Positions 45,107 to 57,850 are shown, numbered from the stretch's first letter. The stretch: DNA of 64,000 nucleotides from Maratus speciosus (GCA_963932465.1 OZ010794.1:445982502-446046501); one strand, 5' to 3'. Program-made: numbers and translations. The notes: a model not told the origin generated them from the sequence alone.

Positions 45107-47117
45107 ACTAGCGTCTGGGTGTAGCTCCGCTCCCTATGGAGATCGTAGTGACTGGATTCAACGAAGTCCAATCGAAGCTAGATTTGGCGAAGTGTTGCTA
45201 GTTTCGCGAAGCATAAATGTTATATCGAAAACAATTTACTAGAAATTTTGAACACAGATAGAACCTGAATAGTGATGATGCTTATTATATATTCCGATTT
45301 CGGAAATTTCAACTTGTGGATTCCAAAGGGTTTCGCCTCCCCCCCCACGGAAAAATAACATTTTTGATAATGTGTCTTCTAATTGTCATAAATACTTGCA
45401 TTTTGTAGGCAGGCACATTCTGAATAGAATCATACTTAAATTTGAAAAATTCTAAAAAAATATGTATACCTTTGTTTCAAAATTAAAACAGCCATAGACA
45501 CTAGAAATTTTGAATGAACATATAACCTTAATAGTGATGCGAAAATACTCCAATTGAAATTTTAATGAGTGGGGTCCAAAGAATGTTTTCCCCCTCCGCT
45601 CCCCTGATAAAAAAAGTAACACTTTTGTTTATGATCCTATTAAGGTCATTATCATCCTATTATGATTATTTCTATTAAGGATTTACCTGCATACAAAATT
45701 TAAAATACCTTTGAACCTTTGATTATTCGAAGTCATACAACCAAAACTTTTTTTTTAATCAAGAAGGGGGGGGGGGGGAGGAGGCTTAGATTATCTTCTC
45801 TTAAAGTTTGCAATAAAGTAACACTTAAACAGAATTACTATTCAAAATGTACCTGCCTGCAAAATTCAGGTATCAATGTCAATCTAAAGAATAAAATTGC
45901 ATTTTTGGGGGGGGGAGAGGGGTTGATATCCAAGAGCCTAAAATGCAGGCATGAAAGTGGGAAATAGGAAAAAACGACGAAAATCTTTTCGGTCCATATG
46001 ATGGCGCCAAACTTTTGAAATTTAGACACATTTTAACAGTTATTTATGGGATAAAATGAAAAATAATTGTACGTTGTTATTTTTTTTTCATAGCTTAGAA
46101 AGCATTAAAAACAAATTTAAACTTTTAAATCAAAAGTGTTGCATAAATAGAAGAAAATATTCTATTCCGAAAAGAACATTATGAAACTTCCTTTTTCTTT
46201 TAAAGTCTAAAAAACTTTCACTCTGCAGAGATACTTTAATCAAATTTATTTACACGACTTTCATATGATTATAATATAAGCTTCCCTTTGATTTGATAGA
46301 TCTTTTGCACAGCAATTCAGGAAAAAAAAAAAAAAAAAAACCCTCCAAGGATTTTAGTTAGACAAAATGTCTAATTCTTAAATTTTCAAGATCCCCCCCC
46401 TCCCCCACCTTATATGCTTCCAATATTTTCTTTGCATTTTTGCATCAATCCAGAAAATGACAAAAATTACTTTTAAAAAGGTGGAATTTCACCTTTAGGA
46501 GGAACACTTTCATGCCTGAAAATGGTATCATTTTTGAGAAGTGTTTACTGTACCTTAATAGAAGAAATATGCGATTTTATTTAATTTTTATTTGTAGGTA
46601 TCACGGTTCACATAATATTTTGAGAAAATTTTAGGAAAGAATTTTTCTAGTGTTTAATAATGCACAAGAAATTAAAATCCTATCTTCCAACCTATAAAGA
46701 TCATGCCGCATACAATTGTTTTTGCTGTTTATCTAAAAACATGCTAATTTGCCCTGTTTTGAAAAGATTACCCAATTACGGAAGATTAAATTATAGCATT
46801 TTAACTATTTTTAACACAATCAACTGATTGATAAATAAATAACGAGAGTACAATTCTAGTATAGAAATAGTAGAATGTGTAGAATTGTAGTAGTGAAAAT
46901 TTGTGAGTATGAAATTATCGCTGTATTATCCGCCATCGCCGCTCAAAAAAACAACAACATCTAACGCTAACCTAAACAGACTTTTCAACGACAGCGCGAG
47001 CGAGCGCTTGTGCTTCGTCTGAAATACTGCAACCTCAAAAATAACTAGCGCCAATTCCTCAGCCAAGAGGTAGGAGAAAAATCACCATAGGGAGCGGAGC
47101 CACACCGAGACGCTAGT
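45107..47117. mobile_element. 2.0-kb element with 33-bp inverted ends
   Basis: Left end ACTAGCGTCTGGGTGTAGCT and right end (reverse complement) ACTAGCGTCTCGGTGTGGCT continue as CCGCTCCCTATGG, with two mismatches in 33. No clear duplication. The interior has two diverged direct units of about 265 bases (ACTAGAAATTTTGAAC at 45240 and ACTAGAAATTTTGAAT at 45500), G/C runs (45766-45779, 45907-45919, 46387-46403) and no coding sequence. Confidence 0.72.
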
Positions 47118-47130
47118 CAAATTTCTTACC

Positions 47131-47212
47131 TTCATTTTGCCTTCCGGGTTTGATCCAGGCTACTTACGAACACCAGACGCGCGCTCTATCCATTATGCTA
47201 CAGGGCCGTTGA
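47131..47212 (-). other. tRNA-like sequence (Arg-like), pseudogene or SINE head
   Basis: On the minus strand TAGCATAATGGATAGAGCG resembles box A and GGATCAAACCC box B. It begins GGCCCTG, but the 3' end does not pair with that, so it is not a working tRNA. Confidence 0.45.
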
Positions 47213-47519
47213 ACCAAAAATGTTTCTAAGGTATTCATGTATTTTTCCCCTCTTTTGAAGCTCAAAACTAGAAAATATCCATATTTTATGTGCTTCCTAT
47301 AAGCCGGAATTATCTAACTTTTATTGCAAATTTAAATGCATAGTCTTTTGTATATATTCAACATAAGTTTAAATTTATAAGTAAAAAAAAAGGCTTATCA
47401 ATAATTATTTAAGATAACATAAATGTCTCAATTTTCAAATTCCTACATGAAATTACATTTTTAAATGACAATAATATTGTTTTAGCTTTACATATTTAAA
47501 ATCCATTGAAATCATTCTG
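47213..47519. other. AT-rich, nothing recognised
   Basis: No coding or repeat signal seen. Confidence 0.4.
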
Positions 47520-47521
47520 TA

Positions 47522-47979
47522 CAGTAGCCTTCCTCTTAACCGATCTCCTCTTAACCGGCCTCCTCTTAACCGGAACTCCGCCTTAACCGGCCGACATTTT
47601 TTCCGAATATCAGGAAAATGCAGAAAGGAAAATTTTGTTTCTAATTTCTTTATTGTTAATTAACTCAAATTTACATAATGTAGAATAATTTCAACTTCTT
47701 ATAAAGGTATGTAACAAAATTCTCAACACTTTAACTTGTATTAAATATTGTTCAGTATTTGTTTTTGTGATAATTTCTATTTAAATTCAGTTAATTTCAA
47801 CTAGTATTCATTTCACGAAATATAGAACATACGTACTTATGCATCTACAAAAAATTTAGTTAATTAAATATGCAGTTACGTATTTAAATTTTTTTACTTC
47901 TCCAGTTTAACCGGTTTTTCGCTTAACCGGCTAAGCCCAGGTCCCGTTTAGGCCGGTTAAGAGGGGGGGGGGTGTATTG
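47522..47979. mobile_element. TA-flanked MITE with CTTAACCGG repeats (pogo-like)
   Basis: Left tip CAGTAGCCTTCCTCTTAACC and right tip (reverse complement) CAATACACCCCCCCCCTCTT, then AACCGG. TA flanks both (47520-47521 and 47980-47981). Four CCTCTTAACCG-type repeats with a ~15-base period follow the left tip. The tip and TA duplication fit pogo/Tigger-type MITEs. Confidence 0.7.
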
Positions 47980-47981
47980 TA

Positions 47982-50040
47982 CTTAGAAAATTCATTCTGT
48001 ACTGTTTTTCCTACAATTAATGATGCTAATTGTTTCTGAGGATATTTTGCGACATAATTTAATTTTAGTTAATAAAAATAATATTTCCAGAGATTTAAAA
48101 TGCAGAATATGAATACTTTTAAAATATGAATTCGTTTTATGATTACTAAACTATAAAATTCCAATTAAGAGAATCCTTTCAAAGCAAGTACTTTTCTCTC
48201 CTCTCTCTCTCTCTCTTTTTTTTTTTACCACAGAAAAAAGTTTATTTTACACTTAGTAAAAAGCGCACTTATTAAGTAAATTTATGAAAAAATACCCATA
48301 ATTTTTGCTCTGTTTCTTTTTTATGATGGGGGGGGGGGGGGGATTAAACCTTACTTAAACCATCTTTTTGGAATTTCTACACTCATTTCTGAACGTATAG
48401 TCGCAAATCAATTATGAGGTGGGTTTACTGATAATTCTTGGAATGACACTTTTTCTTCTCCTTTCAAAGACTTTCTTTTCCAGATATTTACAGCAGGCGT
48501 GCACACACATTCTTAGCTGACAAAGGTGATTGGGGGTGGGGTGGGAGATGGATTCGCTCTTTCAGAGTCAAATGGCAATCTAGTTAAAATATTCTCCCTG
48601 ACACCTAGCTAGGGATTATCTCAGAGAAAAGATACTTATATGAGTCTGTGGGATATATGCATTTTAAAACAGAAAAGAAGTTCGTGAAAAATAATCTTTT
48701 ATAGCTATCCGAAACAAAAAATTTGCTAAATAGAAAATACGTTTCTTAAATGGAAGTTTTAATGCAATGTATGTAATGCAAATACCCCTGAGTTTAAAAT
48801 TATGCAGAAACATTTGTTATTTAGGAAATACATATAAATATTTATCTATATTTTCTGAATTTATAATGATATTTATATTCAAATGGAGATTCAAATGGTT
48901 CTTTAAATGGAGACTTTACTGTTATTATTTAGAAAAAAAAAATAATAACATTATGTATGGTAATTTAAAAAAGATAATAGAAAAATAATTAATTAACAAG
49001 TCAAACTTATTTTTACAAAATAAATTAAAGATAAAATTAAAAAAACATGGTTAAACCTCCAGAACTGACACTTAAAATTAACAGTTCTATTTAGTTAACA
49101 TTATCTCATTAACAAAACCTATATTAACTATACTAGATGATCCTTAGCCCAGGCTCGCCCCGTGATAATAACCTGAATTAAACCTTAAATTTGCATGAAT
49201 TTATATATTTTAACCGATTTTATAAGAATGTATTTTTTATAACAGAAAATCTTTGCAAATAAACCTCGTATCGGGGGGTGGGGGGGGGGGGGGGATCAAT
49301 ATATATATATATATATATATTACTAAATGTGCCATTTTAACGTGAATTGTATTCTCTTTAAGTTGGTGTTTTATGCCGAGGTAAAAATGCCCTTCTTCAT
49401 CGCGATACTTATATCTGCTTTGTAAATACGGGGTTTTTTTATAAGTATGTTAGCTAATTATCAAAAAATGAAAAATCTGAGCCTCAGGTGCATCAGGAGT
49501 CGATTTAGAGTATTTTCACAACTAATGTTCAGACTGCTACTTATACACAAACACACGGTAAGGATATCTTCTTTTCTTTGTATAATTTCTAAATATCGGG
49601 AAAAATATATGGTCCAAAATTGTCTTCCATTTAGAGGTTTTAGTGTATTAATTTAGAAACTTGTTATTTAGTTTATTAAAAAATTAAATTAATTACTTAA
49701 TTAATAAAAGAGTAATAATAATAATAAAGGAAAATGCATTATGTTATTTATTGAAAATAAATAAAATAATGATAAATGTACAAAATTTGTTTTAAAAGAC
49801 ATAATATAATTATTATTTGAAATATGAATTTACTGAAACATTAAATAAAATTTTTAATTTAACTAAAAAAGATTAAAAGCTGTTGCAATGATTAAAAAAA
49901 AATTACAATTTAACAAGAATTACCTAATTTTCTAAAAAATATTGAATCTAATAATTAGTAATATAAAACTAACTCATTAAAAATTGATTCCGATCAAATT
50001 GAAATAACTTTATTTTAATAAAAAGAAATTGAGTATTATA
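47982..50040. other. Non-coding, simple repeats and G-runs
   Basis: Contains a CT-rich tract (48196-48230), G-runs at 48329-48343 and 49264-49293, and a TA tract at about 49299-49320. Short open frames are A/T-driven. TTGCTAAATAGAAAATACGT...TTAAATGGAAG (48720-48760) resembles sequence near pogo-type MITE ends, but no paired end was found. Confidence 0.45.
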
Positions 50041-50597
50041 CTCCAGAATCACTCATGAGATGGCGCCAGCACTGAGACTTCCTCAGGATTGGCGTCCTTC
50101 GGAAGTTGCTCCGTGGGACGTTACTGGGAGCCCATTCCTGAGGAAATCGTAAAAACCTCTTCCCCAGGAAGTTCTGATCTTGTTATTTTAGCATTAGCAG
50201 GAATTTGGGATGACTAGGAGTCCCTGGGGGAGTATTGAGGAGCTTTCGTGCTATATGGGATGCTATATTTTAAAGTCAAATTATTTTCTATTTTCAACAA
50301 AAATCTATTAAATACTAAATAACTTTCTAGAGATGACCCCAGGAAGGTCTTCCTAGGTACCTCCCTGGGAATGTCATCCCTGGGAGGTTGCTCCTCGGGA
50401 ATCTCTCAGGACGTTACTCCCCAGGATATCATTAAATTAGCTTCCCCAGGAGAGCCTGCATTTGTCATTTTAATTTTGGGAGGAATCTGGGATGAGTTGG
50501 AGCTCCCAAGGAAGAATTTGGGAGCTCCTATGCTATATAGGTGTTAAGCGGGGCTCAAATAATCGGGACTCTACTGTAGTTCAGTTTTAAGACTTAA

Positions 50598-51025
50598 GGG
50601 GGCTGGTCGCTTGACATCCGATTTCCCTTCACTAATGTAAAGTCTATGGGCATTTGATATTTAAAATATCTCCTCGGGAAATTAATATTTTTAACTTCTA
50701 TTTTTTGTTTGCACTTCCTAAAAGATGTCTCTTTTTTTCTTAGTTCTCAAAATATTTCTAAAGTATAGACTTCATTTTATAGGAAGTGTTAAAATCTTAC
50801 TCACAGTTCGCCCGCTTTTAATGCATAAAATATTAAATTCAGCATAGATTTTAGAAATATTTTGAGAACTAAGAAAAGAAGAGACATCCTTTAAGAAGAG
50901 TACACAGAAAAAAGATGTTAGAAATATGATTTTTTCCAAGGAGATATTTTAAATATACGAATGCAGCAAAAGTCCATAGACTAAACATTACGGACGAGAA
51001 TTCCGAAGTTGAGTGACCAGCCCCC
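50598..51025. mobile_element. TTAA-flanked foldback MITE (piggyBac-like duplication)
   Basis: TTAA lies on both sides (50594-50597 and 51026-51029). Ends start GGGGGCTGGTCGCTTGACAT and GGGGGCTGGTCACTCAACTT (reverse complement). Long arms share AGTTCTCAAAATATTTCTA and AAGATGTCTCTT with a short AT-rich centre near 50810. A TTAA duplication is known for piggyBac; no transposase is present. Confidence 0.8.
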
Positions 51026-51049
51026 TTAAAACGCGCGATTTTATTTGAT

Positions 51050-51610
51050 ATAAAATGACGTCATCCACAGAAGAATTCCTCATTTACGATCCAGTATTAA
51101 ACAACTGGTACAGTAAAGCACGCATAGGACGTCACTATCGCTGAATCAATCCCAAAAAAGAGATTTCGTCATTCAAGAAACTAGACAAAAGAAAAAAAAA
51201 TTGACTATCTAAAGATTCACAGGCCTTCATTTGTTTGTAATATCAATATAGATACTTAAAATTAAATTTAGTTTATAATGGCTCCATGTTTTATCAGAAA
51301 TTATTCATTTATATTTTTTCAAAATAGCACGTATTTTAATTACACTTTTTTTTTAGTTTTTATGGGAAAATGGCAGCAAAAAGATATAATTGCTATTTTT
51401 GTTTTACTTTCTACATAAATCGCTTTCTTCCGTTGCCAATATTAAGCAAATGGCTCTAAAAACTACAAAAAAATTAATGTTTCAAAAGTAAATGGAGATG
51501 CAGTTTTCAAATAAATTGCATTAAAAAGTACAATTTTTTCCCAATTCGACGGTATAAAAACCGAAAATGTGCGATGCTTAGAAGTTAAAAAAATTGCAGA
51601 AGAGTATTTA
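51050..51610 (+). repeat. Dispersed repeat D1, copy 3
   Basis: See the copy at 33480-34300 for the shared blocks. This copy starts about 20 bases after the MITE at 50598-51025. Confidence 0.75.
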
Positions 51611-51854
51611 ACAGCATAATGAGCCATCTGCTTTGTTTTACGGCTAGCTTATACAACGTAACGTTATTTTTTGGAGACACAAAATAAGCTGGGAGAAAGA
51701 AATAGGATACCGGGGGCTAATAAACGTTTATCTACGTATTCATCGTTTAATGGAGCTGCATTACCTACGGTTTATTCTGTTGAGCTGTGTACATGACAGA
51801 CCAGATGCTATTACCAATAAGGTTATCTCAGTGATATATGACCGCCGTTTGAGG

Positions 51855-51915
51855 ACCACGTAGCTCAATGAGCATTAGCGGAGGTTCTGGGTTCGAATCC
51901 CGGCATGGGCATTTT
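51855..51915 (+). other. tRNA-like sequence, SINE head or pseudogene
   Basis: TAGCTCAATGAGCATTAGCGG resembles a box A region and GGTTCGAATCC (about 51891-51901) is a perfect box B in a good T-arm stem (CTGGG / CCCGG). The acceptor stem does not form. Confidence 0.5.
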
Positions 51916-52035
51916 TTCGCTCAGTTGGAAAAATTCAGTTCGTATGATACATTTACCAATTAGTATGACTAAGTTTAAAATAATCTTGTATATGAAATTG
52001 GATTCAATTCTATGCATAACATCATATGCTTTTTG

Positions 52036-52039
<4 letters not shown>

Positions 52040-52092
<53 letters not shown>

Positions 52093-52288
52093 ACTAAAAT
52101 ACCGAAATACTATTTGACAATCGTATATTGCCAGTACTATTTTCGTATTTTAACGGAAGTTTTCCCCCTTAAATGCCAAAAAAACGGAACTTTTTCTGTA
52201 ATTTACCGGGAAAAAGTTCTGTTAAAATGCGGAAATAGTACTGGCGTCTCGATTGCCAGTAGTATTTCAGCGTTTTAGTCTCTCTCTG

Positions 52289-52332
<44 letters not shown>
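52040..52332. mobile_element. Palindromic element bounded by poly-A and poly-T
   Basis: A run of about 49 A (52041-52089) is followed by an arm (GGACTAAAATACCGAAATAC..., TTGCCAGTACTATTTTCG) whose reverse complement lies at about 52207-52283, followed by a run of about 42 T (52291-52332). The whole is one inverted repeat with the centre near 52185. Lys-rich and Phe-rich frames here are artefacts. Confidence 0.75.
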
Positions 52333-52335
<3 letters not shown>

Positions 52336-52498
52336 GTGGTGCTCGATGATACAAAGAGAATACACACACACAGACACACAGAGATTTTGTAAAAACCTGT
52401 TTTTTCGGTATATCTGACCGTTAAAACATGTAAATCTTTCGAAAAATATTTCGATTGCAATATTTTTTTCTATTACACATAGATGAAAGTAAAAATAC

Positions 52499-52900
52499 AG
52501 TCGAACTCGTTTAATACGAGCACGGCTAAAACGTAGACTTTGTTAAAAAGAGCAATTTGCATATTAAGAGTGGTACTTCATTCAAATTATTTAAAATTTT
52601 CAAGCTTTTTACAATTGACAAAAGCAGGATAACGGCTAATACGAGCAAAATACCTGTTCAATTTCTTTTCCTGCGAAAAGTAGGATGTAATTGGAAAAGA
52701 AATGCCTTTTTATCTAATACACCAGTAGGCGGCTGTACGGACCAATACCCCATCGAGTTGATAGCTGAGATTTTAAAATTAGACAGAACTCGATTCGCAT
52801 ATTCAAATGCAACTGGCCTGCCAAGTCATATTTTGGTGAAAAACACCTACAAAGTACAAACCCTATTTTAGTGGTTGATCGGAAGGTTTATCATCGTATT
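52499..52900. repeat. Fragment of a pogo-type MITE
   Basis: ACAGTCGAACTCGTTTAATACGAGCACGG resembles the tip of a Tigger-type element, and TAACGGCTAATACGAGCAAAA recurs inside. No right end found. The open frame at 52557-52871 has no recognisable domain. Confidence 0.4.
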
Positions 52901-53560
52901 TTCTACCTATCAACTACTAAAATCGGGTCTGTAAGTGTTCCCCACCAAGACTATGACTTGTGTGATGTGTGTGACGATGACTTGTGTGTCTTGACTATGA
53001 TATGACTTGTCAGACCAGTTGCATTTTATTTTGCGAATCGAGATTTAATTAATCCTAGAATTTCAAACGTCAACTCGATGAGATGGTAGTTTACGGATCC
53101 GCCACCCGATTTATAACACTTTTCTTTCTCAGCGATAGAAATGATACATTACAAATGTCTGTCGAAATGTAGCAATTTATCAGTTATATCAGACAGAATT
53201 TGAACTTTGCGACATTTTAACTGGCCTTTTCATGTCACTTATCGCAACTTTTAAGATGAAAAGAATATGTGAAATAGAAAACTCAATAATTTCAGTTACT
53301 ATTGCAATGTTAGCCATGTTTTTCCGAAAAAAAGAGAAGTTAACCTCTTAACTGTTTTGACCGAACTCAGCTCGGGCAAGAATATTTAGCTTGCTTCGTT
53401 ACTAAAATTTCTTCAACACCACTAATTTTTGCCTGTAAACTTCGGTTCATTTATTGGCAGATTTTTTTCGATTATTTAAGGCAAATATTTTAGTACTTAA
53501 AAAGTGGTGTTTTTGCCTCTGTTTTTAGTTTCTGAGGTAAAAAAAAAATTAAACAGTTAA

Positions 53561-54874
53561 GGGGACGAGGGACCTTAAAAATAATTTTTTTATTTTTTGT
53601 AAATTTCACCTTAAATATTACTCAAAGGTACATTATATGCATTATGGCATGCATTTATTACAAAAAAAAAATTTTTTTAAGTCATTTTTGAGAAAAAAGT
53701 GGAATTTTACGTGTTGTTTTAGAAATCTCCGAAATGCCCCATGCGCGTTCCATATCAAGGAAAATCCCCAATATTTTTTATAAAAGTTTGGTTCATATAT
53801 ATAAAAAAATGTGTACATCGAATTTTATATATTTGAATATAAAGGTTAAAAAAAAAATTTTTTTGAAAAAGTTTGAAAATTTTCGAAAAAATTTCAAAAT
53901 TTCAGAATTTTTCATTTTTTTTCCTTTTTTGCAAATTTAACTTTAAATATTACTAAAGGGTACATTATATGCATTACGGCATGCATTTATCACAAAAAAA
54001 ATTTAAAAAAAATTTATTTTTGAGAAAAAAATGGCATTTTACGTGTCGTCGTAGAAATCTTCGAAATGCCCCCTGCGCATTCCATATCAATAAAAATCAC
54101 CAATATTTTTTATAAACGTTTGGTTTATATATATAATTAAAACTGTGCATCGAATTTTATATATTTGAATATAAAGGTAAAAAAAAAAAAAATTGAAAAA
54201 TTTCGAAAAAATTGAAAAATTTCAAATTTTTTTAATTTTTTTCTTTTTTTTGTAAATTTTAATTTAAATATTACTCAAGGGTACATTATATGCATTGTGG
54301 CATGCATTTATCACAAAAAAAAATTTTAAAAAAAATTTATTTTTAAGAAAAAAATGGCATTTTACGCGTTGTCGTAGAAATCTTCGAAATGCCCCCTGCG
54401 CATTCCATATCAATGAAAATCCCCAATATTTTTTATAAAAGTTTGGATTATATATATAAATAATTCTGTGCATCGAATTTTATATATTTGAATATAAAGG
54501 TGTAAAAAAAAAAAATCAAAATTTTTGAAATTTTTTCGAAAAAATTTTGAAATTTTTAATTTTTTTCTTTTTTTTACCTTTATATTCAAATATATAAAAT
54601 TCGATGCACAGTTTTATTTATATATATAAACCAAACTTTTATAAAAAATATTGGGGATTTTCATTGATTTGGAATGCGCATGGGGCATTTCGAAGATTTC
54701 TAAGACAACGCGTAAAACTCCATTTTTTTCTCAAAAATAATTTAAAAAAAAATTTTTTTCTTTTTGATAAATGCTTGTCATAATGCATATAATGTACCCC
54801 TGAATAATATTTAAAGTCAAAATTTCAAAAAATAAAGAATTGAATTTTAAGGTTTTTTAAGGTCCCTCGTCCCC
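53561..54874. mobile_element. TTAA-flanked foldback element with internal ~330-bp repeats
   Basis: TTAA flanks both sides (53557-53560 and 54875-54878). Ends start GGGGACGAGGGACCTTAAAA and are inverted. Inside are three direct units marked by ATTTTATATATTTGAATATA (53821, 54154, 54477; spacing about 323-333) and one inverted unit (54570-54840). Each unit has TACATTATATGCATT and CCCAATATTTTTTATAAA. No coding sequence; reading frames here are by-products. Confidence 0.82.
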
Positions 54875-54879
54875 TTAAG

Positions 54880-56700
54880 GGGTTAATATCTTTGCATTAG
54901 TGTGCGTCTTTTACGCCCTTAGGAATTACTAATTCGAACGTCCAACTCACGTAAAACATATCTAATTTGTCACAAAAAGCATTTTACTTGTGTATGTATT
55001 ATATCAAAATTTTGTTACTCTTGTAACACAATGGTCATAAAACCTACGTAGCAAATAATACTATATCTAATATATAAAAATGAAAATTTGTCTGTCTGAT
55101 GCTATTCAAATCCACAGTTTAGAAGCCAGAATTATGAAATCTTACGTACGTATTAAAACACAGCAGAGGCAACTAAAGTAATCCGGAATCGAAATAATTT
55201 ATAGTTAATTTTTAATTAATAAACAAGTAATATAAAAATTTTGTTTTTAAAGTCAATTCCTACTTAGGTCATCAAAGAAAAATTTAATATAATCCCTTAA
55301 GCTAATATTAGTTTTTGTTGCATTAAAATATCTCAATTTGTTGATTTTCTATAAGCAAGTAGGTTTACAAAGGAACTCTATGGGAATTTGGCGAAATATT
55401 AGAGACTAGCTGACCCGCCCGGCGTTGCCCGGGCCTTAATAATATTCGTAAATGATTCTGAAATTTTTATCGCAGGTGCATACAGAGGGGAGTGGGAGTG
55501 GAGACTGCAAATTACCAGGGCCCGACTCTTTTTCAGTTCCAAAGTTGTGTAAATTCACAGGTTAAGTTTTTTCATTTTTATATGTCTCATGCTCTTTTTA
55601 TTCCAAATTAATTGATGAATTCAATTGAAATTTAATTATATTTTCAATAATTTAATTTTTTTATTTAAAATCTTTAGATGAAAAAGCAATTACAAATACA
55701 GCATAAACTGTAATAATTGAAAAAGAAATAATAAAATTGTAAGCAAATATTACTATATAGAATGTTTTAAAAAGTACCATCCAGCAAATTTATTTTCTAA
55801 TAGAGTAAAGCCTGTTTCTAATGGAATCCTGCAATAAACAAAGAAAAAAGTTACAGCTTCCCTCTCTCCCCAAAAATGTTATTAAGCTTTGTTCAATTTA
55901 AATAACCTGCATAAAACGGAATTTATCACAGGTCGTTTCCGTCTAAGCAAGTTTTATTGTATCTTACCTCTGGTGGCCCCATAATAATATTCTTAAATGA
56001 ACCTGAAATTCGAATCGCAGATCCGTACAGAGGGAAGTAAACAAAATTACTTGACGTCATGACAACATTTTTAAATTTCTTGCTGCTGATTAATTCGCAT
56101 TTCCAATATAGTGCTTTGCAGAAATTGCATGTTTTACTCAAAGCTCCACAGTTGTACCCCCCGGAACGTTTAAATCAATAATTTGGATTTCAGAAGCAAT
56201 GCGTGCACTCTGCGGTTATTAAGCCTATTTTAGCGATCGCTTATGCTCTGTGTTTAACTTTATTCCCGATTCAATCTATTTCAATTCTCAGTTCTTAATT
56301 CGGCTTCTTCTTCACTTTCAAGTATTCACGGAGATCTTTTATGGGCATTTCAAATGATATTTTGAAGCTCTATAATTGCAGCGAAAGAGGGATACATCAT
56401 GGAGCTCTTTCCTCTACGGCGAAATGTAAATAAACCCGATCGCCCTAAATCCTGCCACAGGACTTTTCACAATAACCAATGAGATGCGTTTCTCGGGCGT
56501 TGCCATTAGACAATAACAAATAATCGCGATTTCTGTGCCACGTACGTTAGCGTAATATATATATAGATATCGCAAAGTTGGCGACAAACTTGGCGGTATT
56601 TATTCGACAGAACAGGGCCCCCCCTATGGTAACCCCCCTTATATATATATGAAGATGCATTAAATGCTGTTCAATAACCAATGGCCGCCTTTTTGTCTCC
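54880..56700. other. Old dispersed repeats, no gene
   Basis: 55068-55100 (ATATATAAAAATGAAAATTTGTCTGTCTG) and 55406-55440 (ACTAGCTGACCCGCCCGGCG, then TTGCCCGGG) are motifs common in dispersed arthropod repeats, here about 340 bases apart. 55436-55500 and 55975-56035 share TAATAATATTC...AAATGA...CTGAAATT...CGCAG...ACAGAGGG, a diverged duplication. The open frame at 55926-56141 lies in this repeat. Confidence 0.5.
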
Positions 56701-56885
56701 CATATAAAACTAAAATTAATTAATTAAAATTTAATTAATGAATTAATATTTAAAAAATCTGTATTAACATCAATTGTCATCCAATACAAGTTTTAAAAAA
56801 TTTATTTCAACTTGATAGGATGAATAATAAGAATTTTATTAGCGGTTGAAAATTTGAACAAAATATATAAATAAATATAGGGAGA
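56700..56885 (+). repeat. Dispersed repeat, inverse of 32051-32220
   Basis: It shares AATTAATATTTRAAAAA, TAACATCAA followed by GTCATCCA, and GGATGAATAATAA with the inverted copy. Confidence 0.65.
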
Positions 56886-56979
56886 GTGTGAACTAAAAAG
56901 GAATTAAAAAACCACCAATTTAACAGCAATTTCCCATCAAATTTAAACATTTTTCGTTTTTCCCATCAAATTTAAACAT

Positions 56980-57630
56980 TTTTCTTTATAGCAGTTGCCA
57001 ACAATTAGAAATCCAAAGTAAAATTCGTGCCACAACAATTACGTTTCTATTGCAAGATTTCCATGTGAAAAATGAAAATGAAATAAATAGTTTGTTGAAT
57101 TTTTAAAAAAGTGAATGTTATGTTATATTGTAAATATAATGGACATTAGCAGTTGAATACATAACGTCATATGAGTTTAAAAAATCGTATTGAAACACGA
57201 TAAAAACCCGATTATGGGAACATATTTTAACATTTTGAGGATCTTTGAATTTGTTTTCGCTATTTTTAAATCTATTCCATATATGAGCCGTTCAGTGTAC
57301 AAATCGATTAACCCTATCAAATTAAAATGTTCAGTACAAGCAGTTAAAGTTATTGTAACTATAAAAATACTGTATCTACATAATATTTTTTCTCGGGATA
57401 TTTTGATTGAACTCATTCATTTTATTTTAATCAAGGGTGGCTTTTTATCACTGTATAAATATATAGAAAATTTTCAATGTTCCTTTGTTTAAAAAAACGC
57501 CATTTAAAATGGAGTTAGTCGGATTGTCTTTTGAACGCCTCATATATATGTGTGTATGCGTGTATATTAGAATTTCCACAAAGATTTAGGTCCCTAGAGC
57601 TCATTCTGAGTGAAGAACTAAAGTAGATTT
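56980..57630 (-). mobile_element. Diverged Helentron/HINE-like fragment (copy D) with a small insertion
   Basis: It matches the 5' half of copies A-C in inverse orientation (GTTGCCAACAATTA, CACAACAATTA, TAATGGACATTAGCAG, AAACCCGATTATGG, TCTATTCCATATATG). 57288-57545 interrupts it at CATATATG; the insert's tips TGAGCCGTTCAGTGTACAAA and TGAGGCGTTCAAAAGACAAT (reverse complement) are inverted matches, so it is a separate MITE. Neither Helentron terminus is preserved. Confidence 0.6.
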
Positions 57631-57850
57631 GCAGATTTTTAAAAAATAAAATACATAGAATTTTTGTACTTGAAATTTTCTTTAAACTTGAAAAAAATAA
57701 TTTGAATAACAAAATACTCGGAAACAACTTTTCATCAAAAGGTTTAATCTCGGTCTCAATCCAGATCACACATTGTATTTACTAAGGAATTGGACAATCT
57801 GTCGTCCGGATTTAATGAAAAATAATATATAAACTTTTTTACCAAAAATA

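Noticed and set aside
51905..52460. Lys-rich and reverse-strand frames at the poly-A and poly-T runs
   Set aside because: Homopolymer translation, no other support.
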